Assembly (NCBI RefSeq): GCF_042646085.1
Contig: NZ_JBHRSZ010000006.1
Span: forward strand, 186,001 to 250,000
Reading direction: 5' to 3'
Origin: Litoribrevibacter euphylliae
Lineage (GTDB): Bacteria > Pseudomonadota > Gammaproteobacteria > Pseudomonadales > Litoribrevibacteraceae
DNA: 64,000 bases
The position numbers and the translations under genes are program-made. This document shows positions 8,314-16,758 of this stretch, in pieces (within the stretch, counting starts at the first letter, position 1; each line of letters opens with the position of its first letter). Under the pieces are notes generated by a model. That model was not told the DNA's origin. It made no database searches and saw only the letters and a program-made list of their open reading frames with translations.

Positions 8314-9258
8314 ATGTTTAATCCAGACGATTTTCCCAAGCCTTCGCTTATTTCAGTGAATGGAGTTGAGCTGGAAGTTTTTGAAGCTGGCCAGCAAAAC
8401 GCAGGCAACCCGATTGTGCTTTGTCATGGTTGGCCGGAGCATGCCTTTTCTTGGCGTTATCAGATACCGGCTCTTGTAGCAGCGGGTTATCATGTGATCG
8501 TTCCGAATCAGAGAGGGTACGGTAATTCATTCAGCCCAACAGATGTAACAGCTTATGATGTTGAGCATTTGACTGGTGATCTCGTGGCACTTCTCGATCA
8601 CTACGGGTATGAAAAGGCTACCTTTGTTGGTCATGATTGGGGAGCGATGGTTGTGTGGGGAATGGCATTACTGCATCCAAACCGAGTCCATAAACTGATT
8701 AATTTGGCATTGCCTTACCAAGAACGAGGAGACATTCCCTGGATCGAGTTTATGGAGCAAATTCTTGGCGGTGATTACTACTTTGTTCACTTCAACCGAC
8801 AGCCCGGTGTTGCGGATGCGGTGTTAGAAGAAAATACAGCTCAATTTCTACGTAATATGTTTCGTAAAAACATACCTCCTGCGCCACCTGAAACTGGCAT
8901 GGCAATGATTAATCTTGCCAAAGCAGTTCAACCCTTAGGTGATCCAATAATGAGCGAGAGCGAGCTAGACGTCTTTGTCTCCGCCTTCGAGGCGTCAGGG
9001 TTCACTGGTAGTATCAATTGGTACAGGAATCTTGACCGAAACTGGCACATCCTGGCTGACGTGAACCCGATCATTCAGCATCCCGCTTTGATGATCTATG
9101 GCGATCGCGACATAATCCCCAAGTTTGAACGGTTAAGCGAGTTTGTGCCGAATGTGGACTTGGTCAGTCTGGATTGCGGACATTGGATTCAACAAGAAAA
9201 ACCGGAAGAAACAAACCAAGCTATTTTAAATTGGCTGGAACAACAGAGTAGGGCTTAG
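8314..9258 (+). CDS. Soluble epoxide hydrolase-like alpha/beta hydrolase
   Basis: A 314-residue cytoplasmic enzyme. HGWP (38-41) gives the oxyanion hole, GHDWGA carries nucleophile Asp108, and CGHWIQQEKPEE carries the base His290. A cap domain with paired Tyr (155/156) and a second Tyr region (WYRNLDRNW) suits epoxide ring opening. An Asp nucleophile with HGxP and cap tyrosines separates epoxide hydrolases from esterases, although haloalkane dehalogenases also use Asp. GAGGAG sits 8 bases before the ATG. Substrate is unknown. Likely under the divergent WYL regulator. Its stop is only 7 bases from the first decayed tRNA-Phe copy. Confidence 0.82.
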   Translation: MFNPDDFPKPSLISVNGVELEVFEAGQQNAGNPIVLCHGWPEHAFSWRYQIPALVAAGYHVIVPNQRGYGNSFSPTDVTAYDVEHLTGDLVALLDHYGYEKATFVGHDWGAMVVWGMALLHPNRVHKLINLALPYQERGDIPWIEFMEQILGGDYYFVHFNRQPGVADAVLEENTAQFLRNMFRKNIPPAPPETGMAMINLAKAVQPLGDPIMSESELDVFVSAFEASGFTGSINWYRNLDRNWHILADVNPIIQHPALMIYGDRDIIPKFERLSEFVPNVDLVSLDCGHWIQQEKPEETNQAILNWLEQQSRA

Positions 9259-9265
9259 AGGGAGA

Positions 9266-9307
9266 TGGTGCCCAGAGGCGGAATTGTAACGCGCTGTGCA
9301 GCAGCAT
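9266..9307 (-). repeat. Decayed tRNA-Phe copy, unit 1
   Basis: The first 20 bases equal the 3' end of the adjacent tRNA-Phe genes except at the last base (CCA end and acceptor/T-arm half). The other 22 bases do not match the tRNA. The identical 42-base unit recurs at 9340. Just beyond it GAGGATTTTCAA also matches the tRNA anticodon-arm region, so a whole gene copy seems to have decayed. Confidence 0.8.
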
Positions 9308-9339
9308 TGATATGAGGATTTTCAAATTCGAGTAAGAAG

Positions 9340-9381
9340 TGGTGCCCAGAGGCGGAATTGTAACGCGCTGTGCAGCAGCAT
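9340..9381 (-). repeat. Decayed tRNA-Phe copy, unit 2
   Basis: Exact second copy of the 42-base unit at 9266, starting 74 bases later. It lies 31 bases from the 3' end of the intact tRNA-Phe at 9413. Confidence 0.8.
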
Positions 9382-9412
9382 CGACCGAGGGTTTTGAATT
9401 AAAGCTGGGAAG

Positions 9413-9488
9413 TGGTGCCCAGAGGCGGAATCGAACCACCGACACGAGGATTTTCAATCCTCTGCTCTACCGACTGAGCTATCTGGGC
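9413..9488 (-). tRNA. tRNA-Phe (GAA), second copy
   Basis: 76 bases including the encoded CCA, with a paired acceptor arm (GCCCAGA/TCTGGGC), D loop with AGTCGGTAGA, anticodon loop TTGAAAA (GAA) and T loop TTCGATT. Identical to the copy at 9567. It follows a hairpin terminator, so it needs read-through or its own promoter; I see no clear one in the 78-base spacer. Confidence 0.97.
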
Positions 9489-9514
9489 AAGGGTAAGTCT
9501 CGATGACTTAAATT

Positions 9515-9543
9515 GAAAAAGCCCCGTTCTATTGACGAGGCTT
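9515..9543 (-). terminator. Terminator between the two tRNA-Phe genes
   Basis: On the minus strand a nine-position stem (one mismatch, 7-base loop) runs into TTTTTC. It lies 24 bases past the first-transcribed tRNA-Phe. Confidence 0.75.
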
Positions 9544-9566
9544 CAACTCTTTATTAAGAAATAAAG

Positions 9567-9642
9567 TGGTGCCCAGAGGCGGAATCGAACCACCGACACG
9601 AGGATTTTCAATCCTCTGCTCTACCGACTGAGCTATCTGGGC
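9567..9642 (-). tRNA. tRNA-Phe (GAA), first copy
   Basis: 76-base cloverleaf with encoded CCA and GAA anticodon, identical to the copy at 9413. It is nearest the promoter at 9655-9683. Confidence 0.98.
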
Positions 9643-9654
9643 TAAGTGGTGCGC

Positions 9655-9683
9655 ATTAAACAAGGATTTCAGAAACCTGTCAA
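9655..9683 (-). promoter_or_regulatory. Sigma70 promoter of the tRNA-Phe cluster
   Basis: On the minus strand TTGACA, 17 bases, TTTAAT. The -35 is a perfect consensus. The -10 ends about 12 bases before the tRNA 5' end, consistent with a very short precursor leader. Confidence 0.88.
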
Positions 9684-9795
9684 CTATCATCAGTGAATTT
9701 TTTCAGTTTTTTGATAAAAAAATGTCAATCTGATCAAAGTGTAAGCAGTTTTGGTCGAATCCTAATCGCTTGTTAAATACTTAGTTGTTTTGCTG

Positions 9796-10113
9796 TTACT
9801 TGTCTTCAGTTTTAGTCGCATCAACGGTTTGCACGTCACCAGCGTCTTTCACTGGTACAAAACCTTCAACCTGTTCGAAATCAGCGTTATCAAGAAATTT
9901 ATCCATTTCTTCCTGAACAAATTTACGATGTTCAGGGTTCAACAAGTTCAAATGTTTTTCATTGATCAACATGGTTTGATGGTTTTGCCATTCTTGCCAG
10001 GCTTTCTGAGATACAGTTTCGAAGATCTCTTGTCCTTTTGGCCCTGGCATAGGTGGAACGATTAAACCAGGAAGTTCTTGCTTGTATTTTCGGCACATAA
10101 CCAGTCGTGACAT
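9796..10113 (-). CDS. yggX: Fe(2+)-trafficking / oxidative damage protection protein YggX
   Basis: A 105-residue YggX-family protein with the typical opening SRLVMCRKYKQELPGL (Cys7 conserved) and the PGPKGQEIFETVSQKAWQEW block. YggX is a small cytosolic protein that lowers Fe-S cluster damage and mutation under oxidative stress. It carries a ~15-residue C-terminal tail (TVDATKTEDK) longer than E. coli's 91-residue form. It follows mutY by 41 bases on the same strand, and this mutY-yggX pairing is conserved in Gammaproteobacteria and fits a shared role in protecting DNA and iron-sulphur enzymes from oxidation. AGAGAG precedes the ATG. Confidence 0.95.
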   Translation of the reverse strand: MSRLVMCRKYKQELPGLIVPPMPGPKGQEIFETVSQKAWQEWQNHQTMLINEKHLNLLNPEHRKFVQEEMDKFLDNADFEQVEGFVPVKDAGDVQTVDATKTEDK

Positions 10114-10154
10114 GATGAAACTCTCTCTGTTAAAGGGCGTATGTTTTTAGCTCG

Positions 10155-11249
10155 CTAGCCTGCCAAATGGCGTTTTAAGGTCTCGATGAGTATGACCATA
10201 GGTGCGGCTGTGCCCACGGTTAATTCTTGCTGCATGTTATACCAAAGGTGGCCTTTTGGCTCCATGATTCCTGCGGCTTTTGATGAATTTTCTGATGATG
10301 GCTGACCTTCTTGTATTAGTTGGTTTTCTTGCACAATTCGACACAGCACCGGTGTGATGTCGAGGTGGTAGTGGCTGAAGGTATGGCGAAACGCAGGCCA
10401 TTCCTCGGTTTCAACGTAATCGGGTAGGGCGTGATAGGTGCTTTCCGGCGCATGCTCAGGCACGCAGTACAAGCCGCCCCATATTCCTTTGGAAGGACGC
10501 TGTTCCAGCAGTAATTCATTGTGATCGTTGAGGATCATCAGGAAGCGAGCGCTTTTCACTGGCTTTTCTTTTTTTGGTTTGGAGTGTGGAAACGCAGTCG
10601 GTGTGCCTAGCTCATAGGCTTTACATTCCGGCTGAAGCGGGCAAATACCACAGGCAGGCTTGGAGCGGGTGCACAGGGTTGCGCCTAAATCCATCATTGC
10701 CTGGGTGTAGTGACCCGTCCGCTCCGGCGGTGTGTTGGCTTCAGCAATCGCCCAAAGTTCTTTTTCTACCTTGCTGGTGCCAGGCCAGCCTTCGATGGCA
10801 TGAAAACGAGTCAAAACGCGCTTGACGTTGCCATCCATAATTGGTGCCGAAATGCCCATAGAGATCGATGCAATGGCGCCGGCGGTCGACCGACCAATAC
10901 CCGGCAGTTCCACCAGACCTTCTACTGACTTTGGAAATTCACCTTGATGTTGTTCGGCAACAATTTGTGCAGCTTTATGGAGGTTTCTGGCGCGTGCGTA
11001 ATAACCCAACCCAGTCCAGAGGCTCAGCACCTGATCCTGAGAGGCATTGGCGAGATCCGTCACCGTAGGAAAGGTGTCCATAAAGCGCTGGAAATAAGGA
11101 ATGACGGTTTTGACTTGCGTTTGCTGCAGCATGATTTCTGACACCCATACACGATATGGCGTAATAGGGTTTTGCCAGGGTAAATCTTTGCGACCGTGTT
11201 GATCGAACCAGCTGAGGACGGTTTGGTTAAAAGGCGTTTTTTGAGCCAT
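10155..11249 (-). CDS. mutY: A/G-specific adenine glycosylase MutY
   Basis: A 364-residue base-excision-repair enzyme that removes adenine opposite 8-oxoguanine. The N-terminal catalytic half has SEIMLQQTQV (catalytic Glu), the helix-hairpin-helix ELPGIGRSTAGAIAS, and the catalytic Asp in PIMDGNVKRV. A [4Fe-4S] motif follows with cysteines spaced C-x6-C-x2-C-x5-C (CTRSKPACGICPLQPEC). The C-terminal Nudix-like domain recognises 8-oxoG. An open frame extends 14 codons upstream to 11291, but homologues begin close to FNQTVLSWFDQHGRKDLPW, so ATG at 11249 is preferred; the ribosome-binding site there (GAAAG) is weak. Operon with yggX. Confidence 0.95.
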   Translation of the reverse strand: MAQKTPFNQTVLSWFDQHGRKDLPWQNPITPYRVWVSEIMLQQTQVKTVIPYFQRFMDTFPTVTDLANASQDQVLSLWTGLGYYARARNLHKAAQIVAEQHQGEFPKSVEGLVELPGIGRSTAGAIASISMGISAPIMDGNVKRVLTRFHAIEGWPGTSKVEKELWAIAEANTPPERTGHYTQAMMDLGATLCTRSKPACGICPLQPECKAYELGTPTAFPHSKPKKEKPVKSARFLMILNDHNELLLEQRPSKGIWGGLYCVPEHAPESTYHALPDYVETEEWPAFRHTFSHYHLDITPVLCRIVQENQLIQEGQPSSENSSKAAGIMEPKGHLWYNMQQELTVGTAAPMVILIETLKRHLAG

Positions 11250-11583
11250 GAACTGCTTTCTTTCGGAGAGTTTAGTTGAGCGATTACGCATGGATAAATG
11301 AGGGCTAAGGATATAGAAGGCAGATCCAATAGCAATACTTGTTTGTTGTCTTGATTATCACAAAGGGTTTTTATAGCTACCAAAAAGTCTGGTCGAAATT
11401 TAAACAAAAGTTCATAAAGTGGAGCTTTTCTTGGCCGCTACTATAGTTAGACAAGTGTCGAGAATAGCGCCGAGAATTCAGTGGTTAAAAGTATTGCGGG
11501 AATGCTTTTATTGAAGTTTTAGGTGTATAAAAAATAGTCTGAGTGAATGAGCTCAGAAGGAACATCTGAGGGGATGGACGTAA
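11250..11583. other. Gap between mutY and the chemoreceptor
   Basis: This 334-base gap holds the likely mutY leader and a sigma28-type promoter at 11415. The 140-base leader after it carries GAGGGG 9 bases before the receptor's GTG. I see no gene in it. Confidence 0.6.
11415..11441 (+). promoter_or_regulatory. Sigma28 (FliA)-type promoter for the chemoreceptor
   Basis: TAAAGTGG, 11 bases, GCCGCTAC. The sigma28 consensus is TAAAGTTT-N11-GCCGATAA, so the spacer is exact and 12 of 16 positions match. It lies 142 bases before the start codon. Chemotaxis genes are commonly FliA-dependent. Confidence 0.65.
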
Positions 11584-13533
11584 GTGAGCATTCGAATTAA
11601 GTTTGTGGTGACTCTCTTAGCTGGTGTGATCATACCAGTGTTGTTAGTAACAGTGATTTCTTTGATGACGGTGAGAGACAGCGCTGTTACTTCTTTTGAA
11701 AAGCAAAGCGTTAACGAAATTCGTCAGATCGATAATGCTTTTAGCCTATATCTCAATGGTTTGGCGGAAGATGCGGTGTATTTAGCGTCAACTGAGATTA
11801 TTCAGAACCTGGACAGTTCAGTGATGACGTATATGGACAAGTCATCGGCACCTATGACGCCGGATCAAAACAGCGAGGTTGAAGCCAAAGCCTTCCAGTT
11901 GTTAAAGGAATTTGGCGAGTCGCGACCGGATCTAGCCTTTGTTTATTTGGGAATGAGTAATGGTGGCTATATTCAGTGGCCAAAAGGTAAGAACGTTGAA
12001 TATTACGACCCTCGAAAGCGCCCTTGGTATACCTCTTCGATCGGGAATCCTAATGAAGCGGTAAGAGCACCTGCTTATGCAGACGTTACCACTGGAACTC
12101 CGCTGTTAGATTATTTGAAAGTATTTAATGCAAAAGAGGGGTTGAAAGGCGTTGTCGGGGTGGATGTCACCCTTGGAAAACTAACCAGCATGGTCCAAAA
12201 GGTTAAGTTTGGTGAGCAAGGGTATTTGATGCTTATCGAAGATACGGGGGTTGTGTTAGCAGATCCATCGAACTTGGAACATAACTTCAAAAAGTTGACC
12301 GAGTTAGGTGACGTGTATCAGGTGTTAGCCTCTTCAGAAGGCATGGTCGAAGTCGAGCTAGACGGTAAGTCTTGGTTCGCGAGCATCTATAAGTCGCCAG
12401 ATTTAGGTTGGAAATTCATAGGCTTGATTCCAGAGTCAGAAGTATTTCAGTCAGCAAATAAACTGGCTTCTGTGATTGGAGTCGTCAGTGTCAGTTTGAT
12501 CGTAGTTTTCGCGCTGATTGGTTTGTGGTTATCGAGTGTGATCACCAAACCGATGCAAGTCATTACTCAAGGCTTGCAGGAAATTGCCAGTGGTGAAGGT
12601 GATTTAACTCGACGATTAAGAGTGAAATCCAATGATGAATCGGGCGTGATGGCCGATGCATTCAACAGCTTTGTAGAAGTGGTGCACAAACTCATCACAG
12701 AGATTAAATCCAATGCCAGTCAAGTGGGTGAAGAAGCGGAAGGCGCGCGTCGAGTCTCTGAGCAAGTACGCTCGATTTCTGATCAACAGTCGCGTTCTAT
12801 TGAGCAAGTATCTACGGCCTTCCATGAGATGGTCGCAACCTCTAACGAAGTGGCACAGAACTGCAGTGAAACGGCTTCGTCTGCGGATGAGAGCCAACAA
12901 CAAGCCAGTCAGGGACGTCAGTTTATTCAGGAAACTTCAGAGTCGGTGAACATCTTGGAAGACATTATCGTGGATTCCAATAATGCGATGTCGGAACTGG
13001 CCGAAGAGGCGAATAATATTACCTCCATTTTGGATACCATTCGTGGCATTGCCGAGCAAACAAATCTGTTAGCGCTTAACGCGGCTATCGAAGCGGCACG
13101 TGCCGGAGAGCAAGGGCGAGGCTTCGCGGTGGTTGCGGATGAAGTTCGTACGCTTGCTCAGAAAACGGCGGAATCTACTGAGGAAATTGATAACTTAATC
13201 TCCTCATTGAATAAGCGCACCAATGTGGTTTCTGAAAAGTTGTCCAGCAGCTTAGATCATTCTAAGCAAACAGTAGAAACCACTGAAAAAACCAAAGCTG
13301 TGTTTGAGTCGATTCAGCGCTCGGTAAGTAATATTGGTGATATGGCAACTCAGATTGCCGCGGCGGCGGAAGAGCAACACTCTGTTGCAGAAGACATTAA
13401 TATGAACATTACCGATGTTCATAATGAAGCGCAAAAAGCCAATGAAGCATCGGTACAATCACATACCAACTCTCAGACCTTGAGTCAGCTGTCGCAAGAG
13501 TTAACGGATTTAGTGAGTCGTTTCAAAACCTAA
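11584..13533 (+). CDS. Methyl-accepting chemotaxis protein with dCache-type sensor
   Basis: A 649-residue transmembrane chemoreceptor. TM1 spans about residues 7-28. A large periplasmic dCache_1-like sensor covers about 35-280, with YDPRKRPWYTSS followed by VVGVDVTLGKL, typical of Cache domains that bind amino acids and similar small molecules. TM2 is at about 292-317, HAMP at about 318-372, then the signalling domain. The kinase-contact hairpin EQTNLLALNAAIEAARAGEQ lies at about 491-510. The start is GTG with GAGGGG upstream. The adjacent downstream gene encodes a periplasmic binding protein, a possible partner. Ligand is not determinable here. Confidence 0.92.
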   Translation: MSIRIKFVVTLLAGVIIPVLLVTVISLMTVRDSAVTSFEKQSVNEIRQIDNAFSLYLNGLAEDAVYLASTEIIQNLDSSVMTYMDKSSAPMTPDQNSEVEAKAFQLLKEFGESRPDLAFVYLGMSNGGYIQWPKGKNVEYYDPRKRPWYTSSIGNPNEAVRAPAYADVTTGTPLLDYLKVFNAKEGLKGVVGVDVTLGKLTSMVQKVKFGEQGYLMLIEDTGVVLADPSNLEHNFKKLTELGDVYQVLASSEGMVEVELDGKSWFASIYKSPDLGWKFIGLIPESEVFQSANKLASVIGVVSVSLIVVFALIGLWLSSVITKPMQVITQGLQEIASGEGDLTRRLRVKSNDESGVMADAFNSFVEVVHKLITEIKSNASQVGEEAEGARRVSEQVRSISDQQSRSIEQVSTAFHEMVATSNEVAQNCSETASSADESQQQASQGRQFIQETSESVNILEDIIVDSNNAMSELAEEANNITSILDTIRGIAEQTNLLALNAAIEAARAGEQGRGFAVVADEVRTLAQKTAESTEEIDNLISSLNKRTNVVSEKLSSSLDHSKQTVETTEKTKAVFESIQRSVSNIGDMATQIAAAAEEQHSVAEDINMNITDVHNEAQKANEASVQSHTNSQTLSQLSQELTDLVSRFKT

Positions 13534-13627
13534 GGATGGTTTGAGATATTCGTTTATGAGCTCTGCGAACTCAAAAGTCTCTACAGCGTCTATAGTGAGA
13601 GAACCTAAATAGGAATTGCTATAGACG

Positions 13628-14398
13628 ATGAAACGAATTAGGACTCTTTTCGGCGTTTTAGGGCTTCTGTTGCTCATTGGGGGAAGTCAGTCTAGTTTTG
13701 CTGAAACCGTGAAACTGGATATCGGTGAGTGGGCGCCTTTTACTTCTGAAAACGATCAAAACGGTAAGATTGCTGAAGTTCTGGTTAAAGAAGCCTTTAA
13801 ACTGGAAGGTTACCAAGTCGAGCTCAACTATTACCCTTGGAAGCGCAGTTATGAGCGTGTGAAATTAGGGCAGAGTGACGGTACCTTTCCGTGGTTTATT
13901 AACTCCGACCGAGGTGACACCCAATTCTTTATTATTTCCCGTGAAAGTGTGATTCGAGATAAAGAAGTATTCTTTTATCGTAAAGATCGTCCGTTTAACT
14001 GGACGACATTTGAAGACCTTAAAAAGTATTCCATTGGTGGTGTTATTGGCTACAGCCATATTTCACAATTGAAGCGACATGGTATTCAGCTTGAAACAGT
14101 AGCCAATGAGAATCAGAACTATCGTAAGTTAATGGCGGGTCGCTTAGACGCTGCGCCAGGCAGTGTAGTCGTTGGTTATCAGATGATTCGGAGTATGTTT
14201 CCTAAATCACAGTGGGATCTCATTACTCATCATGACAAGCCTCTGCGTGAAGCAGATATGTTTATTTTTTTCAGTCGCCAAAGCCCTCGTAGCCAAGAGC
14301 TTGAAGCGGTTTTTTCTAATGGTATGAAAAAGCTGAAGGATTCTGGAAGATATAGTACAATTCTTGATCAATTTTTGTTGGCTGGTTCTTCTGAATAA
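13628..14398 (+). CDS. Periplasmic solute-binding protein, SBP_bac_3 family
   Basis: A 256-residue exported protein with a signal peptide (cleavage near SSFA, about residue 25) and a bacterial extracellular solute-binding family 3 fold: LDIGEWAPFTSEN, LVKEAFKLEGYQVELNYYPWKRSYERVKLGQSDG in outline, and GGVIGYSHISQLK. The pattern is shared by polar amino-acid binding proteins. No permease or ATPase follows, so it is an orphan. It may act with the upstream chemoreceptor or with a distant transporter. The exact ligand is unknown. The gap to the receptor is 94 bases with no terminator seen. Confidence 0.8.
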   Translation: MKRIRTLFGVLGLLLLIGGSQSSFAETVKLDIGEWAPFTSENDQNGKIAEVLVKEAFKLEGYQVELNYYPWKRSYERVKLGQSDGTFPWFINSDRGDTQFFIISRESVIRDKEVFFYRKDRPFNWTTFEDLKKYSIGGVIGYSHISQLKRHGIQLETVANENQNYRKLMAGRLDAAPGSVVVGYQMIRSMFPKSQWDLITHHDKPLREADMFIFFSRQSPRSQELEAVFSNGMKKLKDSGRYSTILDQFLLAGSSE

Positions 14399-14430
14399 GC
14401 ATCGGCTTGATTGATCTGGAGTTTAGATCT

Positions 14431-15045
14431 ATGACGTTATTATCCCTATTGGCATTAGCTGGAACCATGTTATTACTGGCAGCTATGCCTGGCCCTGGTG
14501 TGTTTGCAACGGTTGCTCGTGCTTTGTCTTCAGGTTTCGGACATGCTTCCGTCGTGGTACTTGGAATTGTGACCGGTGACTTAGTGTTCCTATTAATGGC
14601 GGTATTTGGTTTGGCCGTTATGGCGGAAACCATGGGTAGCTTCTTTACCATTGTTAAATACGTTGGTGCTGCTTACTTGGTTTGGCTGGGTATCAAGCTA
14701 TGGCGCAGTCAACCAACGGCAGTCGATGTTGAAGGGGTTGAAGAAAACTCTTGGTTCGCAAACTATTTTTCTGGTTTGGTCATCACCTTAAGTAACCCGA
14801 AAGTGATTATCTTTTATTTAGGGATGCTACCAACCTTTGTGAATCTTACTGACCTCGGTGCGATGGATGTGTTCTTGGTTGCGACGGTTATTTCCTTGGT
14901 ACTTGGGTGTGTGATGTTGGCTTATGCTTATATGGCATCTAAGGCGAGGGAAGCGTTTCAAGATCCGGCGGCTGAAAAACGTTTCAATCGCGTAGGCGGC
15001 AGTATTATGGTTGCCACTGGAACGGTTCTGGCATCTAAGGCTTAG
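14431..15045 (+). CDS. LysE/RhtB family amino-acid exporter
   Basis: A 204-residue inner-membrane protein with about six membrane segments. The family opening is clear: the MPGPGVFATVARALSSGFGHA block near residue 20, then GIVTGDLVFLLMA, and YVGAAYLVWLGIKLWR, then SNPKVIIFYLGMLPTFV. These are hallmarks of the RhtB/LysE export family, whose members expel amino acids such as homoserine, threonine or lysine. I chose ATG 14431 with GGAG upstream over the in-frame TTG at 14407. It follows the binding protein by 32 bases. A terminator lies 80 bases after the stop. Substrate is not assignable. Confidence 0.88.
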   Translation: MTLLSLLALAGTMLLLAAMPGPGVFATVARALSSGFGHASVVVLGIVTGDLVFLLMAVFGLAVMAETMGSFFTIVKYVGAAYLVWLGIKLWRSQPTAVDVEGVEENSWFANYFSGLVITLSNPKVIIFYLGMLPTFVNLTDLGAMDVFLVATVISLVLGCVMLAYAYMASKAREAFQDPAAEKRFNRVGGSIMVATGTVLASKA

Positions 15046-15124
15046 GCTGATTCTCTTAAGCACTGCTGAGCTAGAGCGGACTTGTTCAGAGGTTCCCTAA
15101 TACAAAGGTGTGAGCTTGCAATCT

Positions 15125-15149
15125 AAAGGCGTCTCAAGGCGCCTTTTTT
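15125..15149 (+). terminator. Terminator after the LysE-type exporter
   Basis: Seven-base-pair stem AAAGGCG/CGCCTTT with an 8-base loop, followed by a T tract. Confidence 0.8.
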
Positions 15150-15433
15150 GTGCGTGCAGAAATTTCTACTCAAAGCGAGCGGTGTGAGGTAGATGAGACT
15201 AATCACAGGACGTTCGAGCTACGTTTTTTGAAGAGGCGTTCAAAAACGACATCTAAACGACTAACACCCATAAAGAAAATCGCATAAAACCGTAATATTT
15301 AGTTCCTAGCATCTCCAACGTTAGCTCAACTAAATGATAATGTTTCTTAAGTTATATCCAGAAACTTCAGATCTAACTCAACAACAACCAAGGGAATTTC
15401 ATTCCTCACAATAATTACGAAGTTGGAGATACC
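15150..15433. other. Gap upstream of the GDPD gene
   Basis: No open frame worth calling. It contains a hairpin (15222-15248, arms CGTTTTTTGAA and TTCAAAAACG, one bulge), then an AT-rich stretch at about 15290-15370 likely to hold the GDPD promoter. GGAG lies about six bases before its ATG. I could not assign a regulator box. Confidence 0.5.
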
Positions 15434-16732
15434 ATGCGATTACTAGCACTTATGATCAGTGTGCTGATGTCACTGATTGCCATTAGCCTTCCCGTTCAAG
15501 CGGCGCCAAAAAGCCAAGACATGGAACAGCGCCTGGAACAAATGAAAAGCCGTTTTGACTACCTGCGTAACCGTAATGCCAAAGCAGAACTTGGACCGCG
15601 TCCTTTTTATCTTGTGTCAGATATGGATGCGAGTGAACTAAAAGAGAAGCTTCAAAGCTGTGAAAGAAAAACAAACCGTCGTACTAAATTCTCTATTGGT
15701 CACCGTGGTGCACCTATGCAGTTCCCTGAGCATACCAAGGAGTCTTATGAAGCCGCTGCAAAAATGGGTGCCGGTATTGTTGAATGTGACGTGACCTTCA
15801 CCAAAGATCGCGAGTTGGTTTGTCGTCATGCGCAATGTGACCTTCATACCACGACTAATATCCTTGAAACGTCTCTGGCACAAAGCTGTTCAGTACCACC
15901 TGAATTCGACAGCGAAGGTAACTTGGTTAATGCGGCTGATATCAAATGCTGTACTTCTGACATTACCCTGGCGGAATTCAAAACGCTGAAAGGTAAGATG
16001 GACGCTGCAAACAAAAGTGCAACCAGCATCGCTGAGTACATGAATGCCACTGCGGACTGGCGTACTGATTTATACAGCGCTCGTGGCACCTTGATGACTC
16101 ACAAAGAAAGCATTCAGTTGATCAACTCTCTGGGGGCAGATTTCACGCCTGAGCTGAAATCTCCTGAAGTTGAAATGCCGTATGAAGGTGAGTTCACACA
16201 GGAAGATTACGCTCAGCAGATGATTAATGAGTATGTGGAAGCTGGCATCAAACCAAACCGCGTTTGGCCTCAGTCTTTCAACTATGACGACGTGGTTTAC
16301 TGGGTAAATAACGCGCCAGAATTTGGTGAGCAGGCGGTATTCCTAGACGGTATGTACGATGTGAACGTGAGCTTGGCTGAAATGGAATCATGGGTAGCTG
16401 ACGGCGTGAAAGTGCTGGCTCCGCCAATGTGGATGCTGTTGGATGTCAGTGGCAACGGCGACATCGTACCCTCTCAGTATGCGATCAATGCAAAAACCGC
16501 TGGGTTGGAATTGATCACTTGGACGCTTGAGCGTTCAGGTCTATTGAAAGATAACGGTGGTTGGTACTACCAATCTGTAAATGGCGACCTGGGTGGCCAG
16601 GATGTCATTGATAACGAAGGCGACATGATGGAAGTGCTGCACGTACTCGCACAAGACGTAGGCGTGATTGGGGTGTTCTCTGACTGGCCAGCGACGACCA
16701 CTTACTATGCAAACTGCATGGGCATCAAATAA
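15434..16732 (+). CDS. Secreted glycerophosphodiester phosphodiesterase-family protein
   Basis: A 432-residue exported protein with a signal peptide (cleavage after VQAA, about residue 24). The GDPD signature is present: IGHRGAP with His90/Arg91, PEHTKES, the metal-binding pair in VECDV (Glu117, Asp119), and the second catalytic His in CRHAQCD (H132). It is longer than the ~330-residue GlpQ type and carries several Cys, likely disulphides, so the enzyme is probably periplasmic or extracellular. Family enzymes cut glycerophosphodiesters to glycerol-3-phosphate and an alcohol, feeding phosphorus or carbon uptake. A terminator follows. Substrate range is inferred from the family only. Confidence 0.87.
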   Translation: MRLLALMISVLMSLIAISLPVQAAPKSQDMEQRLEQMKSRFDYLRNRNAKAELGPRPFYLVSDMDASELKEKLQSCERKTNRRTKFSIGHRGAPMQFPEHTKESYEAAAKMGAGIVECDVTFTKDRELVCRHAQCDLHTTTNILETSLAQSCSVPPEFDSEGNLVNAADIKCCTSDITLAEFKTLKGKMDAANKSATSIAEYMNATADWRTDLYSARGTLMTHKESIQLINSLGADFTPELKSPEVEMPYEGEFTQEDYAQQMINEYVEAGIKPNRVWPQSFNYDDVVYWVNNAPEFGEQAVFLDGMYDVNVSLAEMESWVADGVKVLAPPMWMLLDVSGNGDIVPSQYAINAKTAGLELITWTLERSGLLKDNGGWYYQSVNGDLGGQDVIDNEGDMMEVLHVLAQDVGVIGVFSDWPATTTYYANCMGIK

Positions 16733-16758
16733 GCTGATTTGATTACTTTTGAGAGTGA

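Noticed and set aside
9221..9457. 78-residue minus-strand open frame across the tRNA-Phe repeats
   Set aside because: The frame only reflects the repeated tRNA fragments (RFRLWAP repeats three times), so it is an artefact of the array.
9266..9488. Regularly spaced repeats that look like a small CRISPR array
   Set aside because: The repeats are tRNA-Phe 3' halves with non-uniform spacing, and no cas genes are near.
15290..15370. Fur or Pho box upstream of the GDPD gene
   Set aside because: GATAATGTTTCTTAAGTTAT recalls a Fur half-box and GDPD genes can be Pho-controlled, but neither consensus is matched well enough.
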